Positions 21,142 to 28,686 of a stretch of DNA of 64,000 bases are shown here, piece by piece. The position numbers and the translations under genes are program-made. The stretch lies in assembly GCA_903845195.1 (NCBI GenBank), contig CAIMWO010000034.1, positions 1 to 64,000 of the forward strand, in the 5' to 3' direction. This DNA comes from an uncultured Phycisphaerales bacterium. GTDB lineage: Bacteria > Planctomycetota > Phycisphaerae > WQYP01. The stretch's first letter is position 1; every line of letters starts with the position of its first letter. The notes under the pieces are model-generated. The model saw only the letters and a program-made list of their open reading frames with translations, did no database searches and had not been told where the DNA came from.

Positions 21142-22122
21142 TTAAGCGGATTTAGACACGAGTTTGAGGATCCAGTAGGCGACGGGGGCGGCGAGGAGGG
21201 GGGAGTCGAGGAGGTCGAGGACGCCGCCGAAGCCGGGGACGTGGCCGGAATCTTTGACGCCGGCGTCGCGTTTGAGGAGTGATTCGAGGAGGTCGCCGAC
21301 TTGTCCGACGGCTCCGAGGAGGACGCCGGCGACGAGGCCCTGTTGCCAGGCGAAAGTGTGGCAGAAGTAGGTGATGGCGGCGCCGACGATGCCGGAGAAG
21401 ATGAGGCCGCCGAAGAAGCCTTCGACGGTTTTTCCGGGCGAGAGCCAGGGGATGAGCTTGTGTCTGCCGATGGCGTGTCCGGTGGCGTAGGCGCCGATGT
21501 CGGCGGATTTGACGATGCAGATGATGGCCAGGAGCATCCAGGCAGAGTGGGTCATGCAGATGGGGAGGAAGAATCCGGGAAGGACGCCGAGGTAGACGAC
21601 GGCCAGGAGCGTGCCGCCGGCGCTGGCCATGGCACCGTCAATCTTGCGATGGCGGCTGTGCATGACGAAGGCGCCAATGAGCGAGGCGGTGAGGATGGTG
21701 GGGACGAGGTAATGCGGTTTGACGGTGTGGAACCAATGGGAAAGTGCGTACCAGAGGGAGTTTTCGATGGCGCGAAGATCGGTCGCAGCGACCGCGGGAG
21801 CGGTGGCGCTGAGTTCCAGGAGTTTTTCGTGCGTATCGCGGACTTGGACGGAGACCTGTTCGAGCCAGGGCCAGAGCATGCAGAGGATGGCGGCAACGGA
21901 GCAGATGCGGAGCGAGATTTCGACATTCTGGCGTGCGAGGAGGCGTTGCATTTCGCGGAGGGCGACGATGACCACGGCGATGCTGCCGAGGGCGACGACC
22001 ATGCCGGGAGGCGCGGACCAATCGCCGCGGGGCCAGTTGGCGGAGAGCCGTCCATCGAGATAGATCATCCCGACGATGAGGATGGAGAAGAGGAGGCCGA
22101 AGATGAGGCGGTATTTGAGCAT
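21142..22122 (-). CDS. cdsA: Phosphatidate cytidylyltransferase
   Basis: 326 aa integral membrane enzyme making CDP-diacylglycerol from CTP and phosphatidic acid. Many hydrophobic segments (GLLFSILIVGMIYL, MVVALGSIAVVIVAL, LLAVVYLGVLPGFFLPICM, GIVGAAITYFC). The signature is KRDAGVKDSGHVPGFGGVLDLLDS. The Lys/Asp core is intact, but HGG and DRxD of the textbook pattern are FGG and DLLD, as I recall from other planctomycetes. The start at 22122 avoids a 15-residue extension encoded by AATTCTG heptamers. It is probably co-transcribed with the pseudouridine synthase gene. Confidence 0.93.
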   Translation of the reverse strand: MLKYRLIFGLLFSILIVGMIYLDGRLSANWPRGDWSAPPGMVVALGSIAVVIVALREMQRLLARQNVEISLRICSVAAILCMLWPWLEQVSVQVRDTHEKLLELSATAPAVAATDLRAIENSLWYALSHWFHTVKPHYLVPTILTASLIGAFVMHSRHRKIDGAMASAGGTLLAVVYLGVLPGFFLPICMTHSAWMLLAIICIVKSADIGAYATGHAIGRHKLIPWLSPGKTVEGFFGGLIFSGIVGAAITYFCHTFAWQQGLVAGVLLGAVGQVGDLLESLLKRDAGVKDSGHVPGFGGVLDLLDSPLLAAPVAYWILKLVSKSA

Positions 22123-22126
22123 CAGT

Positions 22127-22160
22127 GAATTCTGAATTCTGAGTTCTGAATTCTGAAATT
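22127..22160. repeat. AATTCTG heptamer array upstream of cdsA
   Basis: AATTCTG-AATTCTG-AGTTCTG-AATTCTG-AAATT, the reverse complement of the units at 13681 and 6801. Confidence 0.92.
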
Positions 22161-22239
22161 GTGACATCCGATGCGCATCATTCCTCGCGGCAGTGTTGTC
22201 CGAAGACTCGGATTTGGCTTTAACGCGTGCTATGCACCG

Positions 22240-23124
22240 TTATGGTATCACCTTGTTGAGCGGGTAGCTGATGATGCCGGTGGCGCCGGCGCGTTTGAGT
22301 TTGGGGATGAGGTCGCGTTCGGATTTTTCCTCGACGATGACTTCGACGGCGACCCATTGGCCATCGGCCAGGGGCGAGACGGTGGGGGATTTTTCGGCGG
22401 GGAGGAGCGCGAGAACGGCGGCCATGGCGTCCTTGGAAACGTTGAGCTTGAGGCCGACCTTCTCGCGGGCGGACATGGCGCCTTTGAGCAGGAGGGCGAT
22501 GTTCTCAATTTTTTCGCGGTGCTTGGGATTGGCCCAGGTTTTCTTGTTGGCGATCAGGCGAGGCGTCGAGGTGAGCAGGGTGTCGATGATGCGGAGGTTA
22601 TTGGCTTTGATCGACGAGCCGGTTTCGGTGATGTCGACGATGGCATCAAGAAGGCGTGCTTTGACTTCGGTGGCGCCCCAGGAGAATTCGACTCGGACGG
22701 AGACGCCTTTTTGTTCAAAGTAGCGCTTGGTGAAGCCGACGAGTTCGGTGGCGATGACGCCGCCGGCGAGGTCCTCGGCTTTCTGGACTTTGCTTTCATT
22801 GGGGACGCAGAGAACCCAGCGAGCGGGCTGGCTGGTGGCCTTGGAGTAGACGAGCTCGGCGACTTCGTGGACGTCGGAGCCGTTTTCCTGGATCCAGTCG
22901 GAGCCGGTGAGGCCGAGGTCGACGACGCCGTCTTCGACGAAGCGGGACATTTCCTGCGGGCGGAACATGACGACTTCCATGGTCTTGTCGTCGATGGAGG
23001 GGTAATAGGAGCGGTCGCGGACGGAAATCTTGTAGCCGGCCTTGGCGAAGAGGTCGATGGTGGAGGCCTGAAGCGATCCGTTGGGGATGCCGAGGCGGAG
23101 GATATCGGGGGAAGACTTGAGCAT
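22240..23124 (-). CDS. hisG: ATP phosphoribosyltransferase, long form
   Basis: 294 aa. First step of histidine synthesis, joining ATP and PRPP. LRLGIPNGSLQASTIDLFAKAGY, VDLGLTGSDWIQENG, IATELVGFTKRYFEQKG and the PRPP-type loop DAIVDITETGSSIKANNL are present, then a C-terminal ACT-like regulatory region (about 215-294, AVEVIVEEKSERDLIPKLKRAGATGIISYPLNKVI). The long form is self-sufficient (no HisZ) and histidine-inhibited in known cases. The start at 23124 has AGGT about 6 nt upstream; the longer frame translates AAACATG heptamers. No other his genes nearby. Confidence 0.95.
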   Translation of the reverse strand: MLKSSPDILRLGIPNGSLQASTIDLFAKAGYKISVRDRSYYPSIDDKTMEVVMFRPQEMSRFVEDGVVDLGLTGSDWIQENGSDVHEVAELVYSKATSQPARWVLCVPNESKVQKAEDLAGGVIATELVGFTKRYFEQKGVSVRVEFSWGATEVKARLLDAIVDITETGSSIKANNLRIIDTLLTSTPRLIANKKTWANPKHREKIENIALLLKGAMSAREKVGLKLNVSKDAMAAVLALLPAEKSPTVSPLADGQWVAVEVIVEEKSERDLIPKLKRAGATGIISYPLNKVIP

Positions 23125-23139
23125 GATAGACCTGCCGAG

Positions 23140-23176
23140 AAAACATGAAACGCGAAACATGAAACGCGAAACGGCC
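23140..23176. repeat. AAACATG/AAACGCG heptamer array
   Basis: AAACATG-AAACGCG-AAACATG-AAACGCG-AAACGGC, upstream of hisG. Confidence 0.9.
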
Positions 23177-23277
23177 CTTCGCGGGAGGAGCGTTTCCGGG
23201 TTCCGAGCCGAGTATTAGACCATGAATTGGGTGTTGGGGAAAGGGGCGCTGGTGGTTTGATCGTGGCTTTGGGTAGG

Positions 23278-24372
23278 ATGCTGTTTGTGAGCAGCCGTCG
23301 ATTCATCTTCCTGGCAGTAGCAGCCTTCGTGGTGTTGGTGTGTGCTGTATACATGGACCTGCGGGGGCGGGATGTCGATAGCCAGATTGAACTCGATGGG
23401 CATGGTGTGCGTGCGGCTCTGACTTCGAGGCAGGGGGAGTTTGTTTTTACGGTCGGGCACGGCGTGTATGCGTCGGACGACCAACTGGATTGGGTTTACC
23501 GCGGGTGGGAGTTGTATTTGGGCGAGGCGGGGCTTCCGAATGATCTGGTCGTGTCTGGCTGGGGGCCGTTGGGGTATAGCAAATTGACTTTGCTGTGGCC
23601 TCGGGGTGGCGAAGGGCCGTATTCGCTGGTCTTCAAGTCAGCAGAATTCTATTCGTTGCATTGTTCGGCGTGGGTGATCGAGGCCGTTTTTCCGGTTCTG
23701 CTCTTTTGGTTTATCAGGGAAGGCTATCGTCGACGACCGCGTCAGGGCTGTTGCACGGTATGTGGGTATGACTTGCGCGCGTCGCCGGAGCGTTGTCCGG
23801 AATGTGGTGCTGCGGTGACGGGTCAGCGGGATCCGGGATGGGTGCGGTCGATCGTGCGACGAAGCGTTCAAGCGGGCGTGCTGGGATGTGCGATACTCTT
23901 GCCGATATCGATTGTGCTGACATTTCAGAGCTACGAATTGCCGCAGTGCATGTCTATCAGCCGGGGAAACGGATATGCGCTTTACCTTTGGGATGGCGAA
24001 TTAGTGGGCGAATATCAACAGCGGCACGTGATAGGACAGGCGGTCAAACGGGTGCGGCGTGAGTCATTGCCGGAGCCGGGGTATTTGAACGACAGCGATG
24101 GACGCTATTTTACCTTTCATTGCGGACCGGCGTTCTCACCGCGGCATATCCCGAGCAATGCGGGTGCGAACCCTTATTCGAATCTGAGCTATGAGGCATT
24201 TCAAACGTTGCGTGCGCCGGGAGATCGACCGGCCTATTGGGCGGTGCCGATGTCGGCGATTATTCCACTGCTGTCGATTATGCCTGTGGTGTGGGCGTGG
24301 CGGCGGATAAGGGGCATTGGGCGTGGGGCACGCAATGTTTCAGCATCGGTGGTGGCCAATCAACGCGGGTGA
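23278..24372 (+). CDS. Two-module membrane protein with internal GYDLRASPERCPECG ribbon
   Basis: 364 aa. Module 1: helix (FIFLAVAAFVVLVCAVYM), external-like domain, helix (VIEAVFPVLLFWFI), zinc ribbon CTVCGYDLRASPERCPECG. Module 2: helix (GVLGCAILLPISIVLTF), external-like domain with YALYLWDG and YSNLSYEAF, helix (AVPMSAIIPLLSIMPVVWAW) and a basic tail without ribbon. It looks like a tandem fusion of two copies of the family at 7973. A TAGGAT box 7 nt before an in-frame GTG at 23287 makes that GTG an alternative, leaderless start. Function unknown. Confidence 0.78.
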   Translation: MLFVSSRRFIFLAVAAFVVLVCAVYMDLRGRDVDSQIELDGHGVRAALTSRQGEFVFTVGHGVYASDDQLDWVYRGWELYLGEAGLPNDLVVSGWGPLGYSKLTLLWPRGGEGPYSLVFKSAEFYSLHCSAWVIEAVFPVLLFWFIREGYRRRPRQGCCTVCGYDLRASPERCPECGAAVTGQRDPGWVRSIVRRSVQAGVLGCAILLPISIVLTFQSYELPQCMSISRGNGYALYLWDGELVGEYQQRHVIGQAVKRVRRESLPEPGYLNDSDGRYFTFHCGPAFSPRHIPSNAGANPYSNLSYEAFQTLRAPGDRPAYWAVPMSAIIPLLSIMPVVWAWRRIRGIGRGARNVSASVVANQRG

Positions 24373-24376
24373 TTCG

Positions 24377-24382
24377 TATAAT
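24377..24382 (+). promoter_or_regulatory. -10 box of the phosphotransferase-like gene, leaderless geometry
   Basis: Perfect TATAAT with 7 nt to the ATG at 24390. A TGGCCA at 24353-24358, 18 nt upstream, is a fair -35. The box lies just after the stop codon of the preceding gene. Confidence 0.6.
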
Positions 24383-24389
24383 GCCGTTT

Positions 24390-25319
24390 ATGGATGATCA
24401 ACAGACGTATCTGCTCAACGGGCTTTTGACGCGGCAGTTTTCATTGGGGAGGATCGTGCGGTTTCGCAAGGTGGCGCGCGGACGGCAGGCGACGACCTAT
24501 GAATTGCTGACGGCGGAGCAGAATGAATATCTGGTGTATTTGTACTCGCCTACCTATGAGGCGACGACGCTCGAGACGATGGCGGTGACGGTGGGGGTGT
24601 TGGATGAGAATCGGTTTTCGGTGATGCCGATGGTGCGGGGCAGGGAGGGGGCGTATGTGGCCGAGGGGCCGCAGGGGACGCATCTGATGGCGAGTTTGGC
24701 GCTGCTGGGATCGGAGATGGCGCCGGATCAATTTACGGAACACGATGTAACGCAGATAGGATTGCGGCTGGCGTGGATGCACCGATTATTGTTGGAGCAA
24801 TTGGCGGCGCCGGTGCGGGCGGTGCCGCTGGATGAACGGTTGGATGCGGCGCTGGCGAGCAAAGACGATTTGCCGCGGGAGGCGCTGCCGGAGTTGTCGG
24901 AAGGGGAGGTGAAGCGGTTGCGGGAGTTGTTGCGGTTGCCGACGGAACAGGCGTGGGTGCACGGGGACATGCAACTGGCGGCGTTGCTGGTGGATGGGGA
25001 TCATCAGATTCGGACGGTGACGGATTGGGCGTTGCTGCATTGGGGATCGCCGGGAGAGGATTTGCTGGATATTTTTTTGGCGTTGTGCGTGCTGCCGGGG
25101 GGGCGGGTGGATGATGTGCGGGGGCGGGCGTTGCTGGAATCGTACGATTCGCTGCGTCCGATCCGGAGGATGGCGTGGACGCCGGTGATCGCAAGCTGGT
25201 TGGCGCAGCGATTTCTGGATGCGGCGACGGGGCGGCGGGCGATGCCGGCGGGGTTTACGCGCATCTTGGCGAGCACGGAAGATATGGCATCGGTGATGGC
25301 GGCGTGTACGCCGCGGTGA
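24390..25319 (+). CDS. APH/choline-kinase-like phosphotransferase with altered catalytic loop
   Basis: 309 aa. A kinase-like N-lobe (about 1-100) and a C-lobe with QAWVHGDMQLAALLVDGDHQIRTVTDWALLHWGSPGEDLLDIFLAL. This aligns with the aminoglycoside/homoserine kinase pattern HGDxxxxN...DWE/D..GxPxxDLA. The catalytic Asp (HGD) and the metal-binding Asp (TDW) remain, but the loop Asn is replaced by Ala (HGDMQLAAL). Activity is therefore uncertain; a pseudokinase or a variant enzyme are both possible. The start at 24390 was chosen from the TATAAT 7 nt upstream rather than the ATG at 24381, which overlaps the box. Confidence 0.72.
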   Translation: MDDQQTYLLNGLLTRQFSLGRIVRFRKVARGRQATTYELLTAEQNEYLVYLYSPTYEATTLETMAVTVGVLDENRFSVMPMVRGREGAYVAEGPQGTHLMASLALLGSEMAPDQFTEHDVTQIGLRLAWMHRLLLEQLAAPVRAVPLDERLDAALASKDDLPREALPELSEGEVKRLRELLRLPTEQAWVHGDMQLAALLVDGDHQIRTVTDWALLHWGSPGEDLLDIFLALCVLPGGRVDDVRGRALLESYDSLRPIRRMAWTPVIASWLAQRFLDAATGRRAMPAGFTRILASTEDMASVMAACTPR

Positions 25320-25328
25320 GTGGGGAAG

Positions 25329-25360
25329 TGAGAAGCAAGATTCTTGTTTCTTGATTCCTG
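25329..25360. repeat. Degenerate repeat with inverted halves (GAAGCAAGATTCTTG)
   Basis: GAAGTGAGAAGCAAGATTCT followed by TGTTTCTTGATTCCTG. Short degenerate units in mixed orientation downstream of the phosphotransferase-like gene. Confidence 0.5.
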
Positions 25361-25371
25361 CTTTTGCCCGC

Positions 25372-25800
25372 TCACGTTTCGAGGATGATTTTGCTGGAGC
25401 CGCCGTTGGTGGCTGGAGGCGGCGGGGTGCTGCCGTCGTCGATGGCGGGGGCGGCGGCTTTCTGGCCGCTGAGTCCGGCGTTGATGGTTTCCTGGACTTT
25501 GCGCATGAGGTCCATGTATTCCATTTGCGCCTGCGCGAAGCGTTTGAGCGTGGGCTGCATGGCGATGCTTTGTTGAAGCTGTTCGAAAGCACGTTTCTCG
25601 GCAACTTCAATGGGTAGGCCCTGAGCTTCTTTCTGGGAGAGCGTTTCAATGAGCTGTTCGTATTGGCCCAGCATGGTGCGGGCGGTGACGTCGAGGTCGA
25701 GTTGGCGGGCGATTTCCTTGTACGCGATGATCGAGGCGTGGGTGGAGATCAGGCCGCCGAGCTTAGAGGCTGCGGCGAGAATTTCGTTGGAATCGGCCAT
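25372..25800 (-). CDS. YlbF/YmcA-family protein
   Basis: 142 aa. An alpha-helical YlbF/YmcA (Com_YlbF) domain spans about residues 5-115: ILAAASKLGGLISTHASIIAYKE, TARTMLGQYEQLIETLSQKEAQG, AFEQLQQSIAMQPTLKRFAQAQMEYMDLMRKVQETI. The C-terminal tail is disordered (PPPPATNGGSS). In Bacillus, YlbF-YmcA-YaaT promotes mRNA maturation by RNase Y and affects development; the planctomycete role is unknown. GGAG lies 9 nt before the ATG. It stands alone between two + strand genes. Confidence 0.82.
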   Translation of the reverse strand: MADSNEILAAASKLGGLISTHASIIAYKEIARQLDLDVTARTMLGQYEQLIETLSQKEAQGLPIEVAEKRAFEQLQQSIAMQPTLKRFAQAQMEYMDLMRKVQETINAGLSGQKAAAPAIDDGSTPPPPATNGGSSKIILET

Positions 25801-25812
25801 GAGAAAAGCTCC

Positions 25813-25841
25813 GGTCAGTGGTTAATGATCAGTGGCTAGGT
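25813..25841. repeat. Degenerate GTCAGTG heptamers
   Basis: GTCAGTG-GTTAATG-ATCAGTG-GCTAGGT. This is the last 7-bp-period array seen in the window. Confidence 0.65.
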
Positions 25842-25967
25842 GCGAGACCATAGGGTGAATCCATGATGATAAACAAATAATGGATTGATTGCGAATACAT
25901 GCATTGGTGGGCCGAGATATTCGTTGAGTTAGTAGTGCCGTTGCGTGTCGATTAGAATCGTTGGACT

Positions 25968-27290
25968 ATGAATTTCTCGTTCTTTCTTGAAACTTTCCGC
26001 CTGGGCGTGACGAATCTGCATCTGCACAAGTTGCGGAGCTTTCTGACGACGCTGGGGATTATCTTCGGCGTGCTGTCGGTAATCACGATGGTGGCGATCG
26101 GAGAGGGGGGCAAGCGGCAGACCCTCAAGGCGGTGGAGCAGTTGGGATCGACGAACATCATCATGCGGTCGGTGGCGCCGCCGGAGGGGAATCGGTCGGC
26201 ATCCCGGCGAGATAATGTGCTGATTTATGGGCTCAAGCGCGAGGATATGCGGGCGATCCAGGAGCAGGTGGATGCCGGCGAGCTGGCGTACGTAAAGAAC
26301 GTGGTGCCACTGCGGGACACGGGGTTGGAGGTGGTGCGCAATGAGATCAAGGCGAATGCCAATGCGATCGGGACGACGCCGGAATACCCACAGGTGGCGA
26401 ATCTGACGGTCAGCAGCGGACGATTTTTCGGTCCCGACGACATGGCGTCGGGCGCGGGCCAACCTGTGTGCGTGCTGGGGGCCGGGGTGGCGCAGCAACT
26501 TTTTGGTGTGCAGAGCTCTCTGGGGCAGACGATCCGGCTGCAGTCGGGCAATGTGCGGGCGCGGCTATTCGAGGTGATTGGGGTCATGGGCAGAGTGGGG
26601 CTGGCAGGAGGGAAGGGGTCGGCACTGACCGGACGGGATTTGAATCTGGATGTCTATTTTCCGCTGTCGGCCAACGAAGCGATGTTCGGCGATACGATCG
26701 TGAAGTTTGCGAGCGGATCGCGAGAACGGAAGATCCTGCAGCTGTCGGAAATTTATATCAAGGTGAATAGTCCGGAAGCGGTTGAGCCGACGGCGGCGGC
26801 GTTGCAGCGGATGATCGATATCCGGCATTCCGAGCAGGCGGATGTTTCCGTGTTCATTCCGCGGGAATTGCTCAACCAGGCGAACGCGACGCAGCGCATG
26901 TTTAATTTCATCATGGGGGGGATCGCGTTCTTGTCGTTACTGGTGGGTGGGATCGGGATCATGAACATTTCGCTGGCGACGGTGACGGAGCGGACGCGAG
27001 AGATCGGCATCCGGCGGGCGCTGGGGGGCAAGCGGTTGCACATCATTACGCAGTTTTTGATTGAAACGACGTGCCTTTCGGTTTCGGGGGGCGTGGTGGG
27101 GGTGGTCGGTGGGGTGGGTCTGGCGTTGCTGGTGGGGGCGCTTTCGGAGGGGGCGTATCCGACGCATGTCACGCTATGGTCGGTGGTGCTGTCGTTCGCG
27201 ATCTCGGCGAGCGTCGGGATCATCTTCGGGCTGTATCCGGCGATTGTGGCAGCGCATAAGGATCCGATCGAGGCGTTGCGGCATGATTGA
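25968..27290 (+). CDS. MacB/FtsX-type ABC transporter permease
   Basis: 440 aa. N-terminal helix (LRSFLTTLGIIFGVLSVITMVAIGEGGK, about 22-49), a large MacB periplasmic core domain (about 50-300), then three C-terminal FtsX helices: FNFIMGGIAFLSLLVGGIGIMNI, ISGGVVGVVGGVGLALLVGAL-like, and SVVLSFAISASVGIIFGLYPAIVAAHKDPIEAL. The ERTREIGIRRALGGK loop between them is diagnostic. Such permeases work with a MacB-type ATPase and an HlyD-like adaptor in export or mechanotransmission; neither gene is adjacent here. TAGAAT ends 9 nt before the ATG, so the leader is minimal at best. Confidence 0.9.
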   Translation: MNFSFFLETFRLGVTNLHLHKLRSFLTTLGIIFGVLSVITMVAIGEGGKRQTLKAVEQLGSTNIIMRSVAPPEGNRSASRRDNVLIYGLKREDMRAIQEQVDAGELAYVKNVVPLRDTGLEVVRNEIKANANAIGTTPEYPQVANLTVSSGRFFGPDDMASGAGQPVCVLGAGVAQQLFGVQSSLGQTIRLQSGNVRARLFEVIGVMGRVGLAGGKGSALTGRDLNLDVYFPLSANEAMFGDTIVKFASGSRERKILQLSEIYIKVNSPEAVEPTAAALQRMIDIRHSEQADVSVFIPRELLNQANATQRMFNFIMGGIAFLSLLVGGIGIMNISLATVTERTREIGIRRALGGKRLHIITQFLIETTCLSVSGGVVGVVGGVGLALLVGALSEGAYPTHVTLWSVVLSFAISASVGIIFGLYPAIVAAHKDPIEALRHD

Positions 27291-27432
27291 GGGTGTGGGG
27301 GTATCGGCGGGCTGGGGTGGATGACTCCGTAACTTCGATAGCCTAAGACTCCAATACAGGCCGCTTGTCGGCCGCTGGTCGCGGTTGATTTTCGCGGTGG
27401 GGGGAGTTACGGTTCACGCGGAGACAATCGTG

Positions 27433-28653
27433 ATGACCGTAGCTGGGGATAAAGCTGTTTTTGCGAATCTGGACGATACCGTCGTCCGGATGACGGAGAT
27501 TCGTCACGACTTGCACCAGCATCCGGAGCTCGGATATCAGGAAACCTACACCTCCAAGCAGGTTTGTAAGGAATTGTCGCGGCTGGGGATAGAGCATAAG
27601 GCGGGATACGCGGGCGGGACGGGTGTGGTGGGGTTGATCCACGGGAAGGCGGCCACGGGGGGTGCGGGGCGGTGCGTGGCATTGCGGGCGGATATGGACG
27701 CCTTGCCGATCATGGAAGCGACGAATTTGCCGTACGCATCCAAGATTCCCGGTGTGATGCATGCATGCGGGCATGATGGGCATACGGCGGTGCTGCTGGG
27801 TGCGGCGGCTTGTCTGCAATCGGTGGCGGATTCCTTTGGGGGGACGATCAAACTGATTTTTCAACCGGCGGAGGAGGGAGGATGCGGCGCTGAGCGGATG
27901 TGCAAGGAGGGAGTGTTGGAGAATCCGAAGGTGGATGGGATTTTCGGGTTGCACGGCTGGCCGGGGTTGCCGGTGGGGATGGCGGCGACACGGAGCGGGG
28001 TGCTGCTGGCATCGGTGGATGGATTTACGATTCAGATTCGTGGGGTGGGCGGGCATGCGGCTTCGCCACAGCAGGCGGTCGATCCGATCATCTGCGGTGC
28101 GGCGATGGTGCAGGCGCTGCAGACGATTGTGAGCCGGGAATCGGACCCGGTGGAAGCATTGGTGCTGACGGTGTCGCAGTTTCATGCGGGGTCGGCATTC
28201 AATGTGATTCCGGGGACGGCGGAAATCGGCGGAACGATACGGGCACTGGCAAGGAGCCGACGGGATGCTGCAATCGTGGCGCTGGAACGGATTGCCCGGG
28301 GCGTGGCGGAGGCGCATCGGTGCACGGTGAGCATCGAATATTTCGGCCGGACGCCCAGCACTACTAATACGCCGGAGTTGGCGGAGTTCGTCCATCGGAC
28401 AACGGTCGAGGCTCTGGGAGAGAAGGCGTTCATGTGGGTGCCGAAGCCGGCGATGTGGGGTGAGGATTTTGCGTTCTATCTGGAGCGAGTGCCGGGCTGT
28501 TTTTACGTGCTGGGCGTGCAGCCGCAGGGGCGTGTGGAATATCCGATGCTGCACAATGCGCAGTATGATTTTACGGATGCGGCAATTCCGGTGGGGATAC
28601 GGATGATGAGTGAGTTGGCGTTGCGGTTTCTGCAGGCTGACAACCGACGGTAG
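27433..28653 (+). CDS. M20-family amidohydrolase (N-acyl-amino-acid / hippurate hydrolase type)
   Basis: 406 aa from the chosen ATG. Metal-dependent peptidase M20D: RHDLHQHPELGYQE, RADMDALPI, MHACGHDGHTAVLLGAA (His/Asp ligands), FQPAEEGGCGAERMCKEG (catalytic Glu), VGGHAASPQQAVDPI dimerisation domain, FHAGSAFNVIPGTAEIGGTIR. It likely removes acyl groups from amino acids or related amides; substrate not predictable. A TTG at 27385 would add a short hydrophobic N-terminus (IFAVGGVTVHAE), so a secreted longer form cannot be excluded. GGAG is about 11 nt before the ATG. Confidence 0.9.
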   Translation: MTVAGDKAVFANLDDTVVRMTEIRHDLHQHPELGYQETYTSKQVCKELSRLGIEHKAGYAGGTGVVGLIHGKAATGGAGRCVALRADMDALPIMEATNLPYASKIPGVMHACGHDGHTAVLLGAAACLQSVADSFGGTIKLIFQPAEEGGCGAERMCKEGVLENPKVDGIFGLHGWPGLPVGMAATRSGVLLASVDGFTIQIRGVGGHAASPQQAVDPIICGAAMVQALQTIVSRESDPVEALVLTVSQFHAGSAFNVIPGTAEIGGTIRALARSRRDAAIVALERIARGVAEAHRCTVSIEYFGRTPSTTNTPELAEFVHRTTVEALGEKAFMWVPKPAMWGEDFAFYLERVPGCFYVLGVQPQGRVEYPMLHNAQYDFTDAAIPVGIRMMSELALRFLQADNRR

Positions 28654-28686
28654 ACAGGGGCTGGTCATACGAAGCTGGGATTGTAA

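Noticed and set aside
25968..27290. Complete MacAB-TolC type efflux operon
   Set aside because: Only the permease is present. No adaptor or ATPase gene is adjacent on either side.
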